From Pleodorina starrii (taxonomy: Eukaryota > Chlorophyta > Chlorophyceae > Chlamydomonadales > Volvocaceae): a DNA stretch of 64,000 nt. The position numbers and the translations under genes were made by a program. Within the stretch, counting starts at the first letter, position 1, and each line of letters begins with the position of its first letter. Below the pieces are notes generated by a model, which saw nothing but the letters and a program-made list of their open reading frames with translations, made no database searches and was not told where the DNA came from. The DNA lies in the NCBI GenBank assembly GCA_030267565.1, contig BRXU01000027.1, positions 1,349,001 through 1,413,000 of the forward strand. The letters run 5' to 3'. Shown here in pieces: positions 44,901 through 57,700 of this stretch.

Positions 44901-47900
44901 CGCACTCGCGTAGCACGTTTTGGTACTTGCCTGGGGATAGACGACAGGCAGGACACAGCCAAGATGATGTGTCTCATGCGAAGAATAAGGTTGCATGTGC
45001 CAAGTTAGATGGGTGACATTGCGTCGTCCTACAACTGGACAGTTGCGCGGGCGAGCAATGGCCAAGGACGCTTGGAAGCAACGCACATGCGGAACAACGA
45101 CCAGGCGAGCGCATTGCGCTGGGGAGGCCGATGAGGCCCAAAAGAGAGGAAAGTTGCTGACGCTGGTGACGTCAGAAGACAGGGCATTCGGTGCGGAATG
45201 CGCTGCTGCTCGAGCGGACGCATTCAAAGCGCTTTGGGGCTGACCGCAGAGCCAGATCAATAGTCAGATCCAGCGCAATGCTCACAGGCAGCTTTCCTGG
45301 AGCTATACACCGCCAAACAGCATCTGTGTGCGCATCCCTACATTCGCCAAACCCACCAGTTCGTAGAATGAGCTCCTTGAGCGGCAGCATGAAGATGGGC
45401 ACATCCAGCAATGGCGGTACGGAGACAGGGCCCGAAGCGTTGGCCGCCCCTCCGTTGGGACCCGGCGTCGACATGCCCACCTCGGTTTGGGTGCGAGCCT
45501 CCGATGGGGGCAGGTACCGCAGCGTATAGCGCCCCCGCCAGTACGACGAGGCGCGGCTGGCTGCGCCCGAATGGCTAGAGCCCCCCGCCAGCGCGTCGCG
45601 GCGCAGCGCCTGCACGACGGACCGAGCGGACATTCACACTGAGGCTTGACCGACTCGGTTTGGACAAATTAGACAGACAGGCAATACAGCCAACTGTGGT
45701 GGCAGCCGAATGATGCAAGAGCCCCACCAAACCGCAACCCGGAAAAGGAGCCCGACGAGGAGGGGCTGCGCATGCGAGAGCTGCCTCCACGACGCCTAAG
45801 GTCCAGGACCTCAATGCCTCACCGCGTCCTCTTGCACCATGAACTCGTGGTAAGGGTCGTCCAGAATGCCGTGCCGGAGCCAGCGCTCCAAACAGGCGCA
45901 GTAGGGCGCCGCCGCGGCGGTGAGCAGGTGGTGCAGCAGCGAGCGCCCCGGGCCGTTGCCCGCGCAGGCATTGTACCGCGTGTGAAGCAGGTTGAGAAGG
46001 CCTGAATAGGCAGGTGACAGGCCGAAGGGTCTGAGGGTTCGTGTTCTTGCCGACAGCGTGCTTAACGAGGTGCTGAGGGAGCTGAATCGGGGGATCTGTT
46101 ACTGTGGGCCTGCCACCCGCGCCCTTTAGGCACGCCGCGGGGCCATCGCCCGGTCGCCTTCCCCTTCTGTCTGAGTGGAATACAGAAGCCGAGACACCCA
46201 TTATATCCGTCCTCGGTAAACGTCCACTCCATAAAACCGCCACTAGCAGCACTGGCATACCGCTGCTGCAGCGGTACTCGGCAAATCCCAGGCGCAGACT
46301 TGCCCATGTGGGCCGAGCTCTAATGCCATCGCCTCCGCCAAAAGAGACGCAGGGCCGCACGCCGAAGCCGCGTCCGACGCATCGTCGAAACCCGTTGATT
46401 CACCTGCGGACGTCCGTTCCACGTTTGCGGCCTGCGCCGCGACGTCGGCCAGCACCGCGAGCGCCGCGGCGGGCTGCTGGCAGTAGAAGGTCAGCCGCGT
46501 CAGGTCCAGCGCGCCGCGGAGCATCTGGTTCTCCATCATCGCCACCATGACCTGGACAACAGATCAACGGGACACGTAGATGCCGAGAGGCAATGCGACA
46601 TTAAACCACCGTGAAGCAGAAAAGGCGGCCAAGTCATAGCGTAGCTGTTTGTGCCAGAGCAAGGCCGCGTGGCAGCTGTCCTGAGGTGCTTGCCTGCACA
46701 TGGCGCAGTTACTCTATGGCCAGGGACACCCCTGCGGTAACTTCTTTATTACCCCCAGCATTCTCTCCAAATGGGAGCTCAGCAGTTATAGCGCTGCCGC
46801 ACCTGCCAGTCTTCCAGGTAGCTCCGCAAGGCGGCAGCCAATGCGTGGGTGACCGTCCTGCGTGCGCCAGCGTGCGGGCGAAGCCGGCGGCATGGTAACG
46901 GATCAGGGTGGAACAATCTGACTGAGGAAAATCCCGTATCAGAAGCCAAACGAGAAAGCGGCAGCATGTTTCCTGGCTTGACACCCGTCTCCCGGACGGC
47001 ACCTCACCCGTAGCAGTGCGCCGACCGCGTCTCCACGAAGCGCTGCAGCGCCGCCACGTAGTCGCTGCGGGATGGCAACGCAGGGCACACATATTCAAGT
47101 CGCTGGAATTCAGACGCAGCAGCAGAATCCGGGCACTCGCCATACCTGGTACGCTGTGCTCACACCATTTTCCATACAATGCGCGCACGTAGCCCGAACG
47201 ATATGCGCACACGTGGCCCCGACCAGAGTCTGGTCCGCACCCCTGACCCACCAGATGGGCAGCAGCGGCGCCACCCGCTCCCGGAGCGTCTCGTGCACCA
47301 GGTCCTCCCGAACCGCGAATTTGAGGCAGGGGCCCATGGGCGGCGACGCACCCGCGGCCGCAGGTGGCACCAGCCGCGGCCGGATGAGCTGGCTCGTTAG
47401 TCCAAGGAAGGCTTGGAGCAGGTCCGAGACCACTGCAGGGGAGGCATGCCAACATGGTTTCCATTATTGCCTTTTCCGACATGAGCACAACACGCGATTG
47501 CATCGAGAAAGTGGAATGAGGAAAGCCGGTATGGGCATGTGATTCGTGCATTAGCTTCCCTGCCTTCCACGCTTCCTTCGTCGCTTCCCTGCCCCGAACA
47601 AATGCATCCGTGCCTGGATCAAATGCACCAGATGATCTCAGTCCACGATGTCACAATGCGCGCCAGTCTGCGTTGAGTGATCACCTACCAGCGCGTTCCG
47701 AAAGCATCAGCTCCTGCGGTGTCACGTCGGCAGGATCGGGCCCCGCAGCTCCGCCCGGCATCGTCGCACCCCCGGATGCCGCGGCCTGCAGAGCAAGGCG
47801 TACCGTGCCGGACGGCAACGGCGTTACACCACTGCATTTTGATGCGCTGCAGATGGCCGCTACGCACTCCCGAGTTTGCTACCCCCAAGCACTGCGCCAA

Positions 47901-49756
47901 ACGCACCACACGCCTGTACACTTACGGGTTGAGACAACGCTGAAGCATAGACACTGCACTGCACCCATCGCTGTGCGCTCGACGCTCGACCCAACTAGCG
48001 CAGCGGCCCTACACGCACTAGGACCGCGCAACGCAGAATCCAGCGCGCGACCGCGTGCTCTAAAAGAGCGCGCTGAACCCGGATGCTCCCTGGGGTTATG
48101 CGTGCCCCTGAGCAACGTAAAAGCTGGCTACGAATGGGCGCTCTCACGGCGAACGGAGCGAACTCTGCTAACACCCAAGCAGGCCACACGCCTCTCATGC
48201 CGAGCACATCAACGTCCCAGGGCGCCCGCCAAATGTTGCGCACCGTGATGAGGTCCAATCCTGAGAGGCTGGACCGCTGGTACGTCCAAGACGACAGCTC
48301 GCACAGGTAAATCAGCTCGGTCGGCCGCCTAGCCAGCGCCATCGCAACCGCGTTGGGGCTGAACAAGTCCCCGGGCTGCGGAACGGCTGGAACGGGGTGG
48401 TTGTAGCTGCTGCTGGCGGCGGTGCCGAGAGGCGTCCCCGACAGTCTCGGTGGCCCCAAGCCCACGCCGCGCTGCTGGGCTTGCTGTTGCTGCTGCTGGT
48501 GTTTCAGGCGCGCGGCCATGGTATCTGTCATGGCGGGGGTGTATGACTCCTTCTTCGCCAAAGCCAAAGGAGACATGGGCGACATGCTGACGTCCTGCAT
48601 CATTGCAAAGGGTTTGGGGGAGTAGGACCTCATATTGAGGGAATGTTGCAGGGCCGTCAAGATAAGTTGCTGCTGCAATGAGAATGCCACTGCGTTAGCG
48701 TTGGCACACGCAAACACGATTTGCGTACCTGTGTGCCATAAATTGGATTGACAGCGGCCGTCGGGAAGGCAGCGGGCGGCTGCTGGTGCTGCATCCCCAA
48801 CGCCTGCAGCTGTTGCGAGCTGGCCGGCACAGGTGTCTGCATCTGCGATGCATTCCATGGCTGGTTTGCGGGCGCCGGCTGCGACGCCGACGCTGGCCTC
48901 TGCTGCTGTGCCAGCGACTGCGCGCCTTGCGCAGTCCCGGCGCCAGACTGACGCGGTGCTGACGTCGGTCGCGTGGCTCCCGTCACAAGTGTCGACGCCG
49001 GGCCTTGCCCCGCACCGCCAGGCGCCGCAGCATTTGCACGTGGCCCGCCCTGCGAAGCGTTGCCCACTTGCCCGCCGCCCGAGAGCTTCGAAACGATCGA
49101 AGCGTGCCCATCGCGTGCGGCAGGCGGCGCAGCAGCGGCAGCACCGCCGGACTTGGCTAGTATTACGGTCGACGGGGCGCCATTGCTGCCGGGCCCGGTG
49201 TGCCACGGCGCTGCGCCGGGATGAGGCCCCGATGCAGACGGCGCCCCACCCGACGGCGTGCTGCTGGTGCTCACACCGGCACCCCGCGGCGTAGTGCTCG
49301 CTGATGCCGGTAGCGACGATGACTGGCCAGATGTACGAGGGGGGACGAGAATAGAGGGCGGGGCCCGCTGTGCGCTTGCAGGAGGAGCTGAAAAGTTCTG
49401 CGGCACGCCTCCTGTCTTCGCTGCCCCCGACGGCTGCTGGCCAGTGCCCTGGGTCGCGGCCACAGCGGAGCCCAGTGCTCTGCTTGCCAGCCCGGTTGCG
49501 CCCGGCGTTCCCTGGTTCCATAACCGGAGTCCCGCCACGAGCTCCTTGTGCCTACCTCTGCATATCTCCGGGAATACATTAAAAGTTATAATTCTAGAGC
49601 GTTGTAGTTGCAGAGGCAGACTCAAGGCACTCGCACAGAATTCTCGTCACCAACGAAACATTCCCGCGCAACGCACCCTGACTGCGGCCCCGCATCAGAG
49701 CCGGACGCAGGCGCATTTGCGCCTGCGTTAGCATCCTGAGCTAGTTGATCTCGCAT
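41986..49756 (-). CDS. GCP2: Gamma-tubulin complex protein 2 (GCP2)
   Basis: Core subunit of the gamma-tubulin small complex that nucleates microtubules at basal bodies and spindle poles. Seventeen exons in phase code about 1300 aa: 49756-49677, 49557-48729, 48672-48244, 47785-47689, 47432-47252, 47064-47008, 46857-46803, 46551-46404, 46001-45823, 45609-45357, 44930-44620, 44374-44275, 44096-43936, 43709-43394, 43214-43112, 42765-42504, 42327-41986. GCP2 hallmarks are RFVETRSAHCYG, LTRLTFYCQQP, LERWLRHGILDDPYHEFMV then QED, SSYWRGRYTL, GKYQNVLRECGQP, IKHFFLLDQGDVLVSIMEVA then DEEL, and LLQYQLLFKHLWGLKRAERQL. The domain starts near residue 475; before it lies about 470 residues of Ala/Ser/Pro/Gln-rich disorder, unlike the shorter animal and plant proteins. 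The first exon (MRDQLAQDANAG) is inferred from phase. Confidence 0.9.
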
Positions 49757-50248
49757 CTGTTTGGGAGTTTAGCAGCCCGACAGTGCTTTGCGTCAGGTCA
49801 AGTTCAAATTGAAAGCAGCGCAGAGCGACATAACTAACCCACCCTTACAGCGCTGTCTATAACATCCGATTGCATATGACCCAGCTGCTTTGCGGCAGCC
49901 TCTCCTCCCGGCTTTGCGCTGCGATAGTTTGGAGCTGCACCTACACCCAGAAGGTCATCCTTCCCGTCTGGCCGGTGCATGACCACAGGAGTGCCATCTA
50001 CGTCTGTAACCTAGTTCACTGGGAACCTGAGAGATACACAAACGCCAATTCCGATTTACCGGCAGTACGGTAAAACTTCATGCATGCTAAGGAAAAGAGT
50101 CAACGAAAAGAGATTCATGCAGAACAGTCAAGGCATCAGCAGTATCAGCCAAGAATGCGAACCGAGTTCCGCCTGATCCGCCTTAATAATTGTACGGCGA
50201 ACTTTGACCGTCTTTGACTTTGGGCCGTGACGCTGTCGTGAAGACCAC
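49757..50248. promoter_or_regulatory. Short divergent intergenic region (GCP2 / small gene)
   Basis: 492 bp between the inferred starts of GCP2 and the small plus-strand gene. No exon or strong motif; the promoter role is inferred from the divergent arrangement. Confidence 0.4.
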
Positions 50249-51211
50249 ATGGCAAAGAGCTTGCGATCGATGCTTCCCGCCTATCCAGCTGAAGCTACTC
50301 CTGCGCTGGCTTACATGCACAGATGTCACGAAACTCTACGTGCGTGAACCACGTTGCCGGCGCTGCGCAGAGGGGTGCTGCGGGCGCTCCTTGGGTGCTG
50401 CGGTGCATTGCGTCGTGAGGCAGAGATGCGAAGCCAGGGCACAGACTAGTTCATCTCCCAAGGTTAACTCCATGAAACCCTTCGGCAACCGCAAGAACTC
50501 CCCTGAACCCCGCCGAAGTCCCGTGTGTCACATCCGCAGCCCCACGCCATTACACAACTGTACGAGTTAGTTCCTGTCCGTGTGTGTTCATAATATATGG
50601 GCTCCCTGGCACTTCCCGTTTACTCCTATTTCGGCCTGTGGTCTGCCCTTCCGAATTTTTTATGTGCGATTGCAGTCCGCGGCTTGCGATTGCAGTCCGC
50701 GGCTTGCTGCCAGTCCGCGGCTTGCTGCCAGATCCGTTAGTTGGTGCGCCATTTATGTGGGAGGCCAGCTGCCCGCTGCCATTGGGCGCCCCCGTAGCTG
50801 CTTCACCCTGGTCGCAGGCCCTTGTGTTTTTCCGCCACCAGTCGCGCTCATTCCTTTCTGGGTCGTCCGAAAGACAGCGGCCTGCGGCGCTGGTAGGGAT
50901 TTCCGCGCCCTGCTCGCTTCCGGCACCCGGCACAGTGATCCGGACAGTTGGCCACCTGGCTCCATCTGTCAGAAGCTATGCGGCCCCCACACGCCCACTA
51001 CAACTGGCAACCAACTGTTGCAGAGCACATCTCAATGATGATGCTGCAGCAGAGTGTGATGGCCGATGGCCCGGAAGAGCCCGGATGCCAGCTTTATTCC
51101 TGGCTCGGCGAAACCTTGCGTCGAGGCACTCGATTGCTTGCACTGCGTAAAATGAACGACGGAGTTTCACAAGCCCCGCTGACATGCCTACCGCCAGAAT
51201 ACTTGCCGTAA
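50249..51211 (+). CDS. Small unrecognised two-exon protein (92 aa)
   Basis: Exons 50249-50339 and 51024-51211 join in phase 1 across a 684-bp intron. An in-frame TGA seven codons upstream supports the ATG. The protein begins MAKSLRSMLPAYPAEATPAL and continues YMHRCHETLQHISMMML, QQSVMADGPEEPGC and LYSWLGETLRRGTRLLALRK, ending CLPPEYLP. The balanced, amphipathic composition (helical Met/Leu/His/Arg mix) differs from chance frames nearby. I do not recognise the family. An extra exon inside the long intron is possible. Confidence rests on the phase match and composition only. Confidence 0.45.
50667..50724 (+). repeat. Three tandem units of 18-20 bp
   Basis: GCGATTGCAGTCCGCGGCTT occurs twice back to back, followed by a third, diverged unit GCTGCCAGTCCGCGGCTT. 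It lies in the proposed intron of the 92-aa gene. Confidence 0.85.
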
Positions 51212-51727
51212 ATCACTCGGGAGTGCTCCTGGTGGTGCTGCGCAGGGAAGGAAGGAACGAGGCACGGCGGCACGTCCGAGACCGGACATACGGTTACAGC
51301 CGTCCACGACCCCGCCGCCCCTCGATCTGCTCGCCACCACGGCCTAGCCTCGCAGGAATGTAGACGCGAACAGGCGCCGTCTCTTAACTCGTTTGCTTTG
51401 GTACTGTTTCGAGTCCGCTGAACTTTAATTTCTCTCTACCTTCCGCACCCAAACGAACCGTACCAAAGGCCAGCGCCAAGTCCACACCGACGTCGCTTCT
51501 TGGTCCGGCCGTTGGTACGCCAGCTACGCGGCGCCCGCGCATCTACTTGACTTAGTCGTCGGAACTAACCGTTCGCAGCACCCAACACTTCCGCGTTTTC
51601 CGCCGGCGCGTGCACGAGTGCTCGTCTCACAGCGGTAGTCAGCTTTAGTCGCAGCGCAGAGGCCTGGCTGCCTTGCCCCAGCGGCGCTTGCTCCTCAGTA
51701 ACTGAGGCCGCGCAAGCTGCTGCCTCG
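51212..51727. other. Upstream region of the TPR-CS gene
   Basis: 516 bp between two plus-strand genes. Expected to hold the 3' end of the small gene and the promoter of the TPR-CS gene; no specific element recognised. Confidence 0.4.
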
Positions 51728-54700
51728 ATGGCTATCGACCGCGACCCGCCCGCGGCGTCCGAGCTGCCACTGCCGTTCATATCCCCACAGCTGCATTCGG
51801 GCCTCCCCGCCGCGCACTGCCTCCAGTCCACGGAGCTCCGGTAGGCATGGTGCCAGGCGCGGAACCCCGCCCCGGGGTCGTGGGCCCTCCGTCCCCAGGC
51901 TGCATAGCGTCCCTTCGGCGCCAGTCCTGTCCCTGCAAGTTGTTGCATGTATTGTGTTAAACGGCGATCGCTGTTGCTCTCAACATATCCTGCGGGTCGC
52001 GAGCCACTCCTTCTCGCGTACCCGCAGGATCCGTGCGTGCGTGCTCTGTGTGTGTGGATCTGCGTGCATACGTGCGTGCTGTGCGTGCTGTGCGTGCTGT
52101 GCGTGCTGTGCGTGCTGTGCGTGCTGTGCGTGCTGTGCGTGCTGTGCGTGCTGTGCGTGCTGTGCGTGCTGTGCGTGCTGTGCGTGCTGTGCGTGCTGTG
52201 CGTATCTGCGTAAGTCGCCCCGTCGCCGGCCGCACGCTGCCTGCCTAGTGCCTACCTGCCTACCTGCCTGCCCGCCCGGCCGCTCCCGCACAGCCGCCTC
52301 AAGGCCGAGTACCTCAAGCTGCGAGGCGACACCGCCCTCTCGGACGGCAACGCCCGCGATGCGCGCGCCTGGTATGGCGCGGCGCTGCGCGCGGTGCCGC
52401 CGTGCGCCGCCGCGGGCCTGCTGCGCCGGGCGCTGCGCGCCAACCGCTCCCTGGCGGCCATTCGCTCTGGTCGGGCTGCGGAGGCGCTGGCGGACGCTGC
52501 GGTGCTGACTTCGGAGCACCCTGGCTGGGCCAAGGGACACTACAGGGCGGGGCAAGCGCTGCTGGCGCTGCGGCGGCCGGAGGAGGCGGTGGCGGAGCTG
52601 GCGGCGGCGGCGCGCGTCGAGCCAGGTAGTGATATCTCATGGCCGTGTAGAGGTGGTGGTGGATTTATGAATTGATGAAGGGTTGGCGGAGAGGCGCTGG
52701 TATGGTGTGTCGCGCCGGGATGGCACGCGGGGGCGGGGGGCGGCGTGGGGGATGGCCGGCGGGGTTCGAGGGTGTGTGTGTGTGTGGAGAGGGGGTAGGG
52801 GTTGCTGCGTGTGTGCCTGAGGGTAATGCGTGGGGATGGGTGGGGGCCTTTGAGCAAGCCACGGCAGCAGACTGCCGGGGCAACCACGCACGCTGGCCGG
52901 ACCCGCCATTTCTGTCGAGAACTCCACGTATGTATATGTGTTTATGTATGGAGTTCACGACCCACGGGAGATGGAGACCCGTGGCACTTGGTGCTGGACA
53001 CGACCCCGTGTGTGCTTTGGGACCGTCCAGACCGCCTCGCCCTCACTGACCCACCCACCTTCTCGGCCCACCCCCCTTCCCGGCCCACCGGCCCACACAC
53101 TAACCCACGCACTGACCCACGCACCGACACTGACCCGCGCACTGACCCACGCACTGACCCGCGCACTGACCCGCGCACTGACCCGCGCACTGACCCGCGC
53201 ACTGACCCACGCACTGACCCGCCGGCTCCCTCACGTATCGTGTCACTCGCTGCAGGGAACCCGGAGGTCGAGCGGCTGTTGGAAGAGGCCGTTGGCGGTC
53301 TGACGCGGCCGCAGCTGGCGGAGGCGCTGCTCGCGCTGGCGCTGGAGCAGCCCCGGCCGCCGCCGCTGGCGGGATCGGTGCCGCAGCAGGGGCTGCTGGC
53401 GGAGGCGCCGACGCAGCCGCCGACTGCCGCGGTGGCATCTGCGGATGGGAGCTGTGGCGGGGGCGCTGTGCCGGCCGATGTACTGCAGGAGCTGCGAGAA
53501 GCTGCGTTCCTGGTGGTTCGGGACGCGGAGGAGGGCGGCCCGGGCTCCGGGGTGCTGCCGCCGATTGGTGAGCTGCATCTGCCGTACTGCCGTCGTACTG
53601 GTGGCGTGGGCGGGGCACAGTCGCTTGCTGCGTTCGCTGCAAGCCTGGCATGCCCGGCCGCGGCCCCGCCCCGTAGAGTTTTTCTCCTGGCTTGCTGGCC
53701 TGCTTCCAGGAGGCCCCAACGGCCCATCCAGCTAGCTTCCAGTACTGCTGCGGGTGCTGCCAGCCTGACAGTTCGCATATGTGTGCGGTTCCTTGGTAAG
53801 GTGCCCCTGTGTGTGCGTGCGTTGGGGTGGTGGTGTAACGCGGTCACGCACGGACCGACGCCGCCGGGGCGCACCGTATAACGTCGCAAGCGACACCCTA
53901 CACACTACGCTTCCCGCGCCGCGCTTCGCAGCCCGCTTCCGTCCGCGAGCGCTGTATCGGCGCTGGGCCTCACGTCCGGCGGCCCCGGGATCCGCCAACC
54001 CCAAGTCCGGTGGCGGCGATGGCACGCCGTGCACCAGCAGCGGCAGCAGCAGCAGCGGCGGCAGCAGCGAGGGCGGAATGGAGAGACGGGTGGAGGGTTG
54101 GCTGCTGCTGGCGGCGCTGCTGCTGCGGGCGGGGCACTACGGGCCGTCGTTGACGCACGCGGCCGCAGCAGCCGCGGCGTTGCGGCGGGAGCTGTCTCAG
54201 CTGGCGGAGGGAAAGGTGAGACGCCGGGGGCGGGGGCGGGGGTGGGGGCGGGGGCGGGGGCGGGGGCTAGGAATGTATGAAGGCACCTCGCACCGCAGCG
54301 AGGGGAGAGGGAGAGCGGGCAGGCAGGGCATGGCGAAGACGAAGGAAGCGGGCCGCGCCCCCTCTCTAAAGGATCGGGGCGCCGTGCCCGTCGCTCTGGG
54401 GGCTGCGCTCACACCTCGTCTCGTCTCGTTGGCCGCGCGTGCAGGAGCAGCGCGGCGCGAGAGCCGCCCAGGCGGCAGCGGCACCGCAGCAGCGGCAGCA
54501 GCTCGGCGGGGATACGCCGAACCCCGAGGAGGTGTTGGATGCGATGGCCTGGTGCTGCTGCGTCTGCGGCGACGCCCTGCTGGCCAAGCCCCTTCCGCCG
54601 CCGCCGCAGCAGCAGCACCAGCAGCAGCGCAGCAGCGGCGGTGGCTTGCAGGATCTGGCGGCGGCGCTGGCCTGCTTTCAGGGCGCGCAGCGGCTGTGCC

Positions 54701-57700
54701 CCACCAGCCGAACCTACGTGGACCGCGTCAGGTGCGATCAACCCTGCGGACACGCAACGAACCATCTAACACGACCCGCCAGCTGCGCGGGCACGCGGTG
54801 CCGTTACCCGTCCGTCCGACCTCCCGGGCGGCGCGGGCCCGGGCCCGGGCCGGGCCGGGCCGCGGGGGCCCACGGCAGGCTGACGGGGCGGTGTTCGATA
54901 GCCCCATGAGCGCGCGGACGCTCTTTGTACCTAACCGAGGGAATACACGCCGCGCGGCCTCGCATGCGCCCCCCTTGCCGCTGCCGCCGCTCCACCCCCC
55001 CACCTCCGCCTCCGCCCCCACCGCTGCGGATTCACATTTCTTACCCCTTTCCGCCCCCCCTCCGCCGCCGCGCGTGTGATGGTGTGCACACTCAGGTCCG
55101 CATGCGCCCGACTGGATGCCGACGCGTCCGCCCCCCGCCAGCCGGGTCCCCGCAGCCTGGCGGCGCTGCGGGCCCTTGGGCTGCTGCCCGACAGCCCCTC
55201 GGAGCGCCAGGTGGGGGTTGTGGGCGAGGAAACGAGCCGCAGCGGAGGAACCGAGGCGGTGGTGCGGGACGTGGCTTTAGGCAGGCGGGCGGGCGGGTGG
55301 GCGGGTGCCCGGGTGAAGGCACTGCAAGGATGCTGTGGGGAGGCGGTCCGCGGTTCGCGGTGGGCATGTCGGGGGGCCTATTCTATTGCCGGTTGGGCCT
55401 TGGGTGCTTGCTTGCCGGCATCGCTTCCGGGCTGGTGCGCAAAGGGTGCGCTGGCCAATGGACGTGTGGGGGGCATGCAGCTACGGGGTGGGGGATCGGG
55501 AGCCGGTCGAGGGGTTTTCGGCCCCCAGGTGGGAAGGACGAGTGTGGCCTGCGGTGTGCGAGGCGACTTGTTGCGCACATGTGTCCAGGGCCCAGCCCGC
55601 GCGTCTGCACACCAGGCTCCCTCTGTCCATGCCACCGGCGGTACCTCTGCCCACTATATTGACCGGCCATACCGTATGAGAAACACGCCTACGCGCGACA
55701 TGTGAGCAGGTGTCGTACGAGGTAGAAGCGGTTCTGGTCTTCGTCCCCGGCGCCGTCACCTCCACCGCCACTGATGGCTCCCAGCTCCCGGACCACGGCA
55801 CTCTGGCGCCGCCTGCCCCGGCGCCATCAGCAACCCAACCAGCCACCACCCAAATCACCACCGCCACCATCACCGCCACCGCCGCCGCCAACACCGCCGC
55901 CTGCCAACTGACCGGCCCCTCGCGGACGGCCTTCCGTGCGGCGGTGGCCAAGGCGGCGGGGGTGGCCCCGGGCGCAGTCCTGATCGAGCGGGTCCGGGCG
56001 CTCCCGCAACACCAACACCAATATCAACAGCAGCAGCCGCTACTGCAGCAACAGCAGCAACAGCAGCAGCAGCTGCAGCAGCGTCGGGAGGGTGGGCGCT
56101 TAGCAGCGCACCTCGCCGAGGTCGCCTCGGCGGGCGGCGGGCGCGGCGCAGAGGGGGCGTCATGCGGCGGCCTGGAGGTGTGGCTGACGGTGCGCCGGAC
56201 GGCGGCCGCTGGGGTTATGGCGGGGCAGGGCCAGCAGGCGATGGCGAGGGATATGGTGGCTGCAGCGGGCGCCGGAGGCGCCACGTCGGCGGCGGAAGGA
56301 GCGGGAGGAGGGCACGGCGGCGGGGCGGCGGGCGCGGAGGCGGTGGCGCGAATGCTGCAGGTCGGCTGGGGTCACACGTGTGTGTATGTATGTATGCGTG
56401 TGTATGTGTGTTGCATGGTTGGGTATGTGTGTGTTACATGGTACGTTTCTGAACAACTGCGCATAGGTGGGGTTGTATAAAAAGGCCTACAAGCGGGCAC
56501 AGTAGTGCTCGATTTGGTGGGGGTACGGGTCACGAGTAGAGCCTCGTAGAGGCACGACGCAATCAGGCTCTTGCCCTCTCAGATGGCCTCATGCGAATCT
56601 TGGACCCAGTCATGCCGCCTGCACACAACCGCCACGCCAGCCACACGTGGCGATTTCCCGAAATTACCATCTTACCCGGGCTGGTCACCCAGGCTCACAG
56701 TCGAGTCCCTTCACTCGGTGCCTGACACACTCCCGCTTGTTGGTCGGCATTGCTGGGCCTCGTTCGCCCACGTCGCCTCCGTTCCAGCGCTGCGGTACCC
56801 ACCCCTACCCCGGTACCTCCCCACCGCAGGACCCGCAGGGGCCCCTCGTCCAGGAGCTACAGTCCCTGGTGGGGGCCTCCCTGGACGTCCGCCGCAGCGC
56901 CACACGAGTGCGGGCCACCGCCACCCGCACGGGCCCCGCTGGACCCACCGCTGCTGCCGGCGCTGCAGGGGCCGCGGCGCAGGAGGTGGCGACAGCCGGG
57001 GGCCGCGACCGCGCCGACGGAGTGGCCGGACCGGACAGGGACCAGGACCGGGAGGTGTTGGAGCAGCGCGGCGGCGGGATCGCTGTGCTGCCGGTGCGTC
57101 GGACGTCCGTGTGTGCCTGTGTGTGTATGTGTGTTGGTGGTGGGGGGCGCCGGGCTCTGCAGTCTGCGTTGGCTGGACCAGCCCCCAATACCGGATTACC
57201 GGTACCCACAAGCGTCGCACCTTCACCATCGGGGATGCATCGTCATGTTCATCCGGCGTGGATTGCCCCGGACCAACGGCCTCCCCGCAATCCCTGGAGT
57301 GCTCCGACACGCCGCGCCTTGTTAGGTCCATTTTCGCACCACCCCCGCGCGTGCCCGGACGGCACCACCCGACCACGCCCCCCGCGGCCCCCCGCCACCT
57401 CGTCTCACCTCGCCCGCCACTACACCTCCCCCGCAACTGACTCAATGCCGAGTGCACCCGCGCTCCGCACGCTCCGCCGCCGCTCCCGCACATATCAAAA
57501 TCACCGTTCAAGGGCTCCGGCCCACTGCCCATCCTTGCTGCACTCCCCCCGCAGACCGGTAAGTATTGCTGGATTCCGGGTCCGTTCGCTAACGCCGTCT
57601 CCGTCCCTTCGCTGCGGTATCTTTTTTCCCCCGCAGACCGCCCCCGCCGGGCTGCTGGCGCTGCCCTTCCAGCGCTACCGACTGGTCAACGCGTGGGGGC

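Noticed and set aside
51947..52555. Cys/Val/Leu, Arg/Thr and Gln/His/Ala repeat open frames
   Set aside because: They are produced by the 9-bp satellite in TPR-CS intron 1; both strands stay open because the period is divisible by three.
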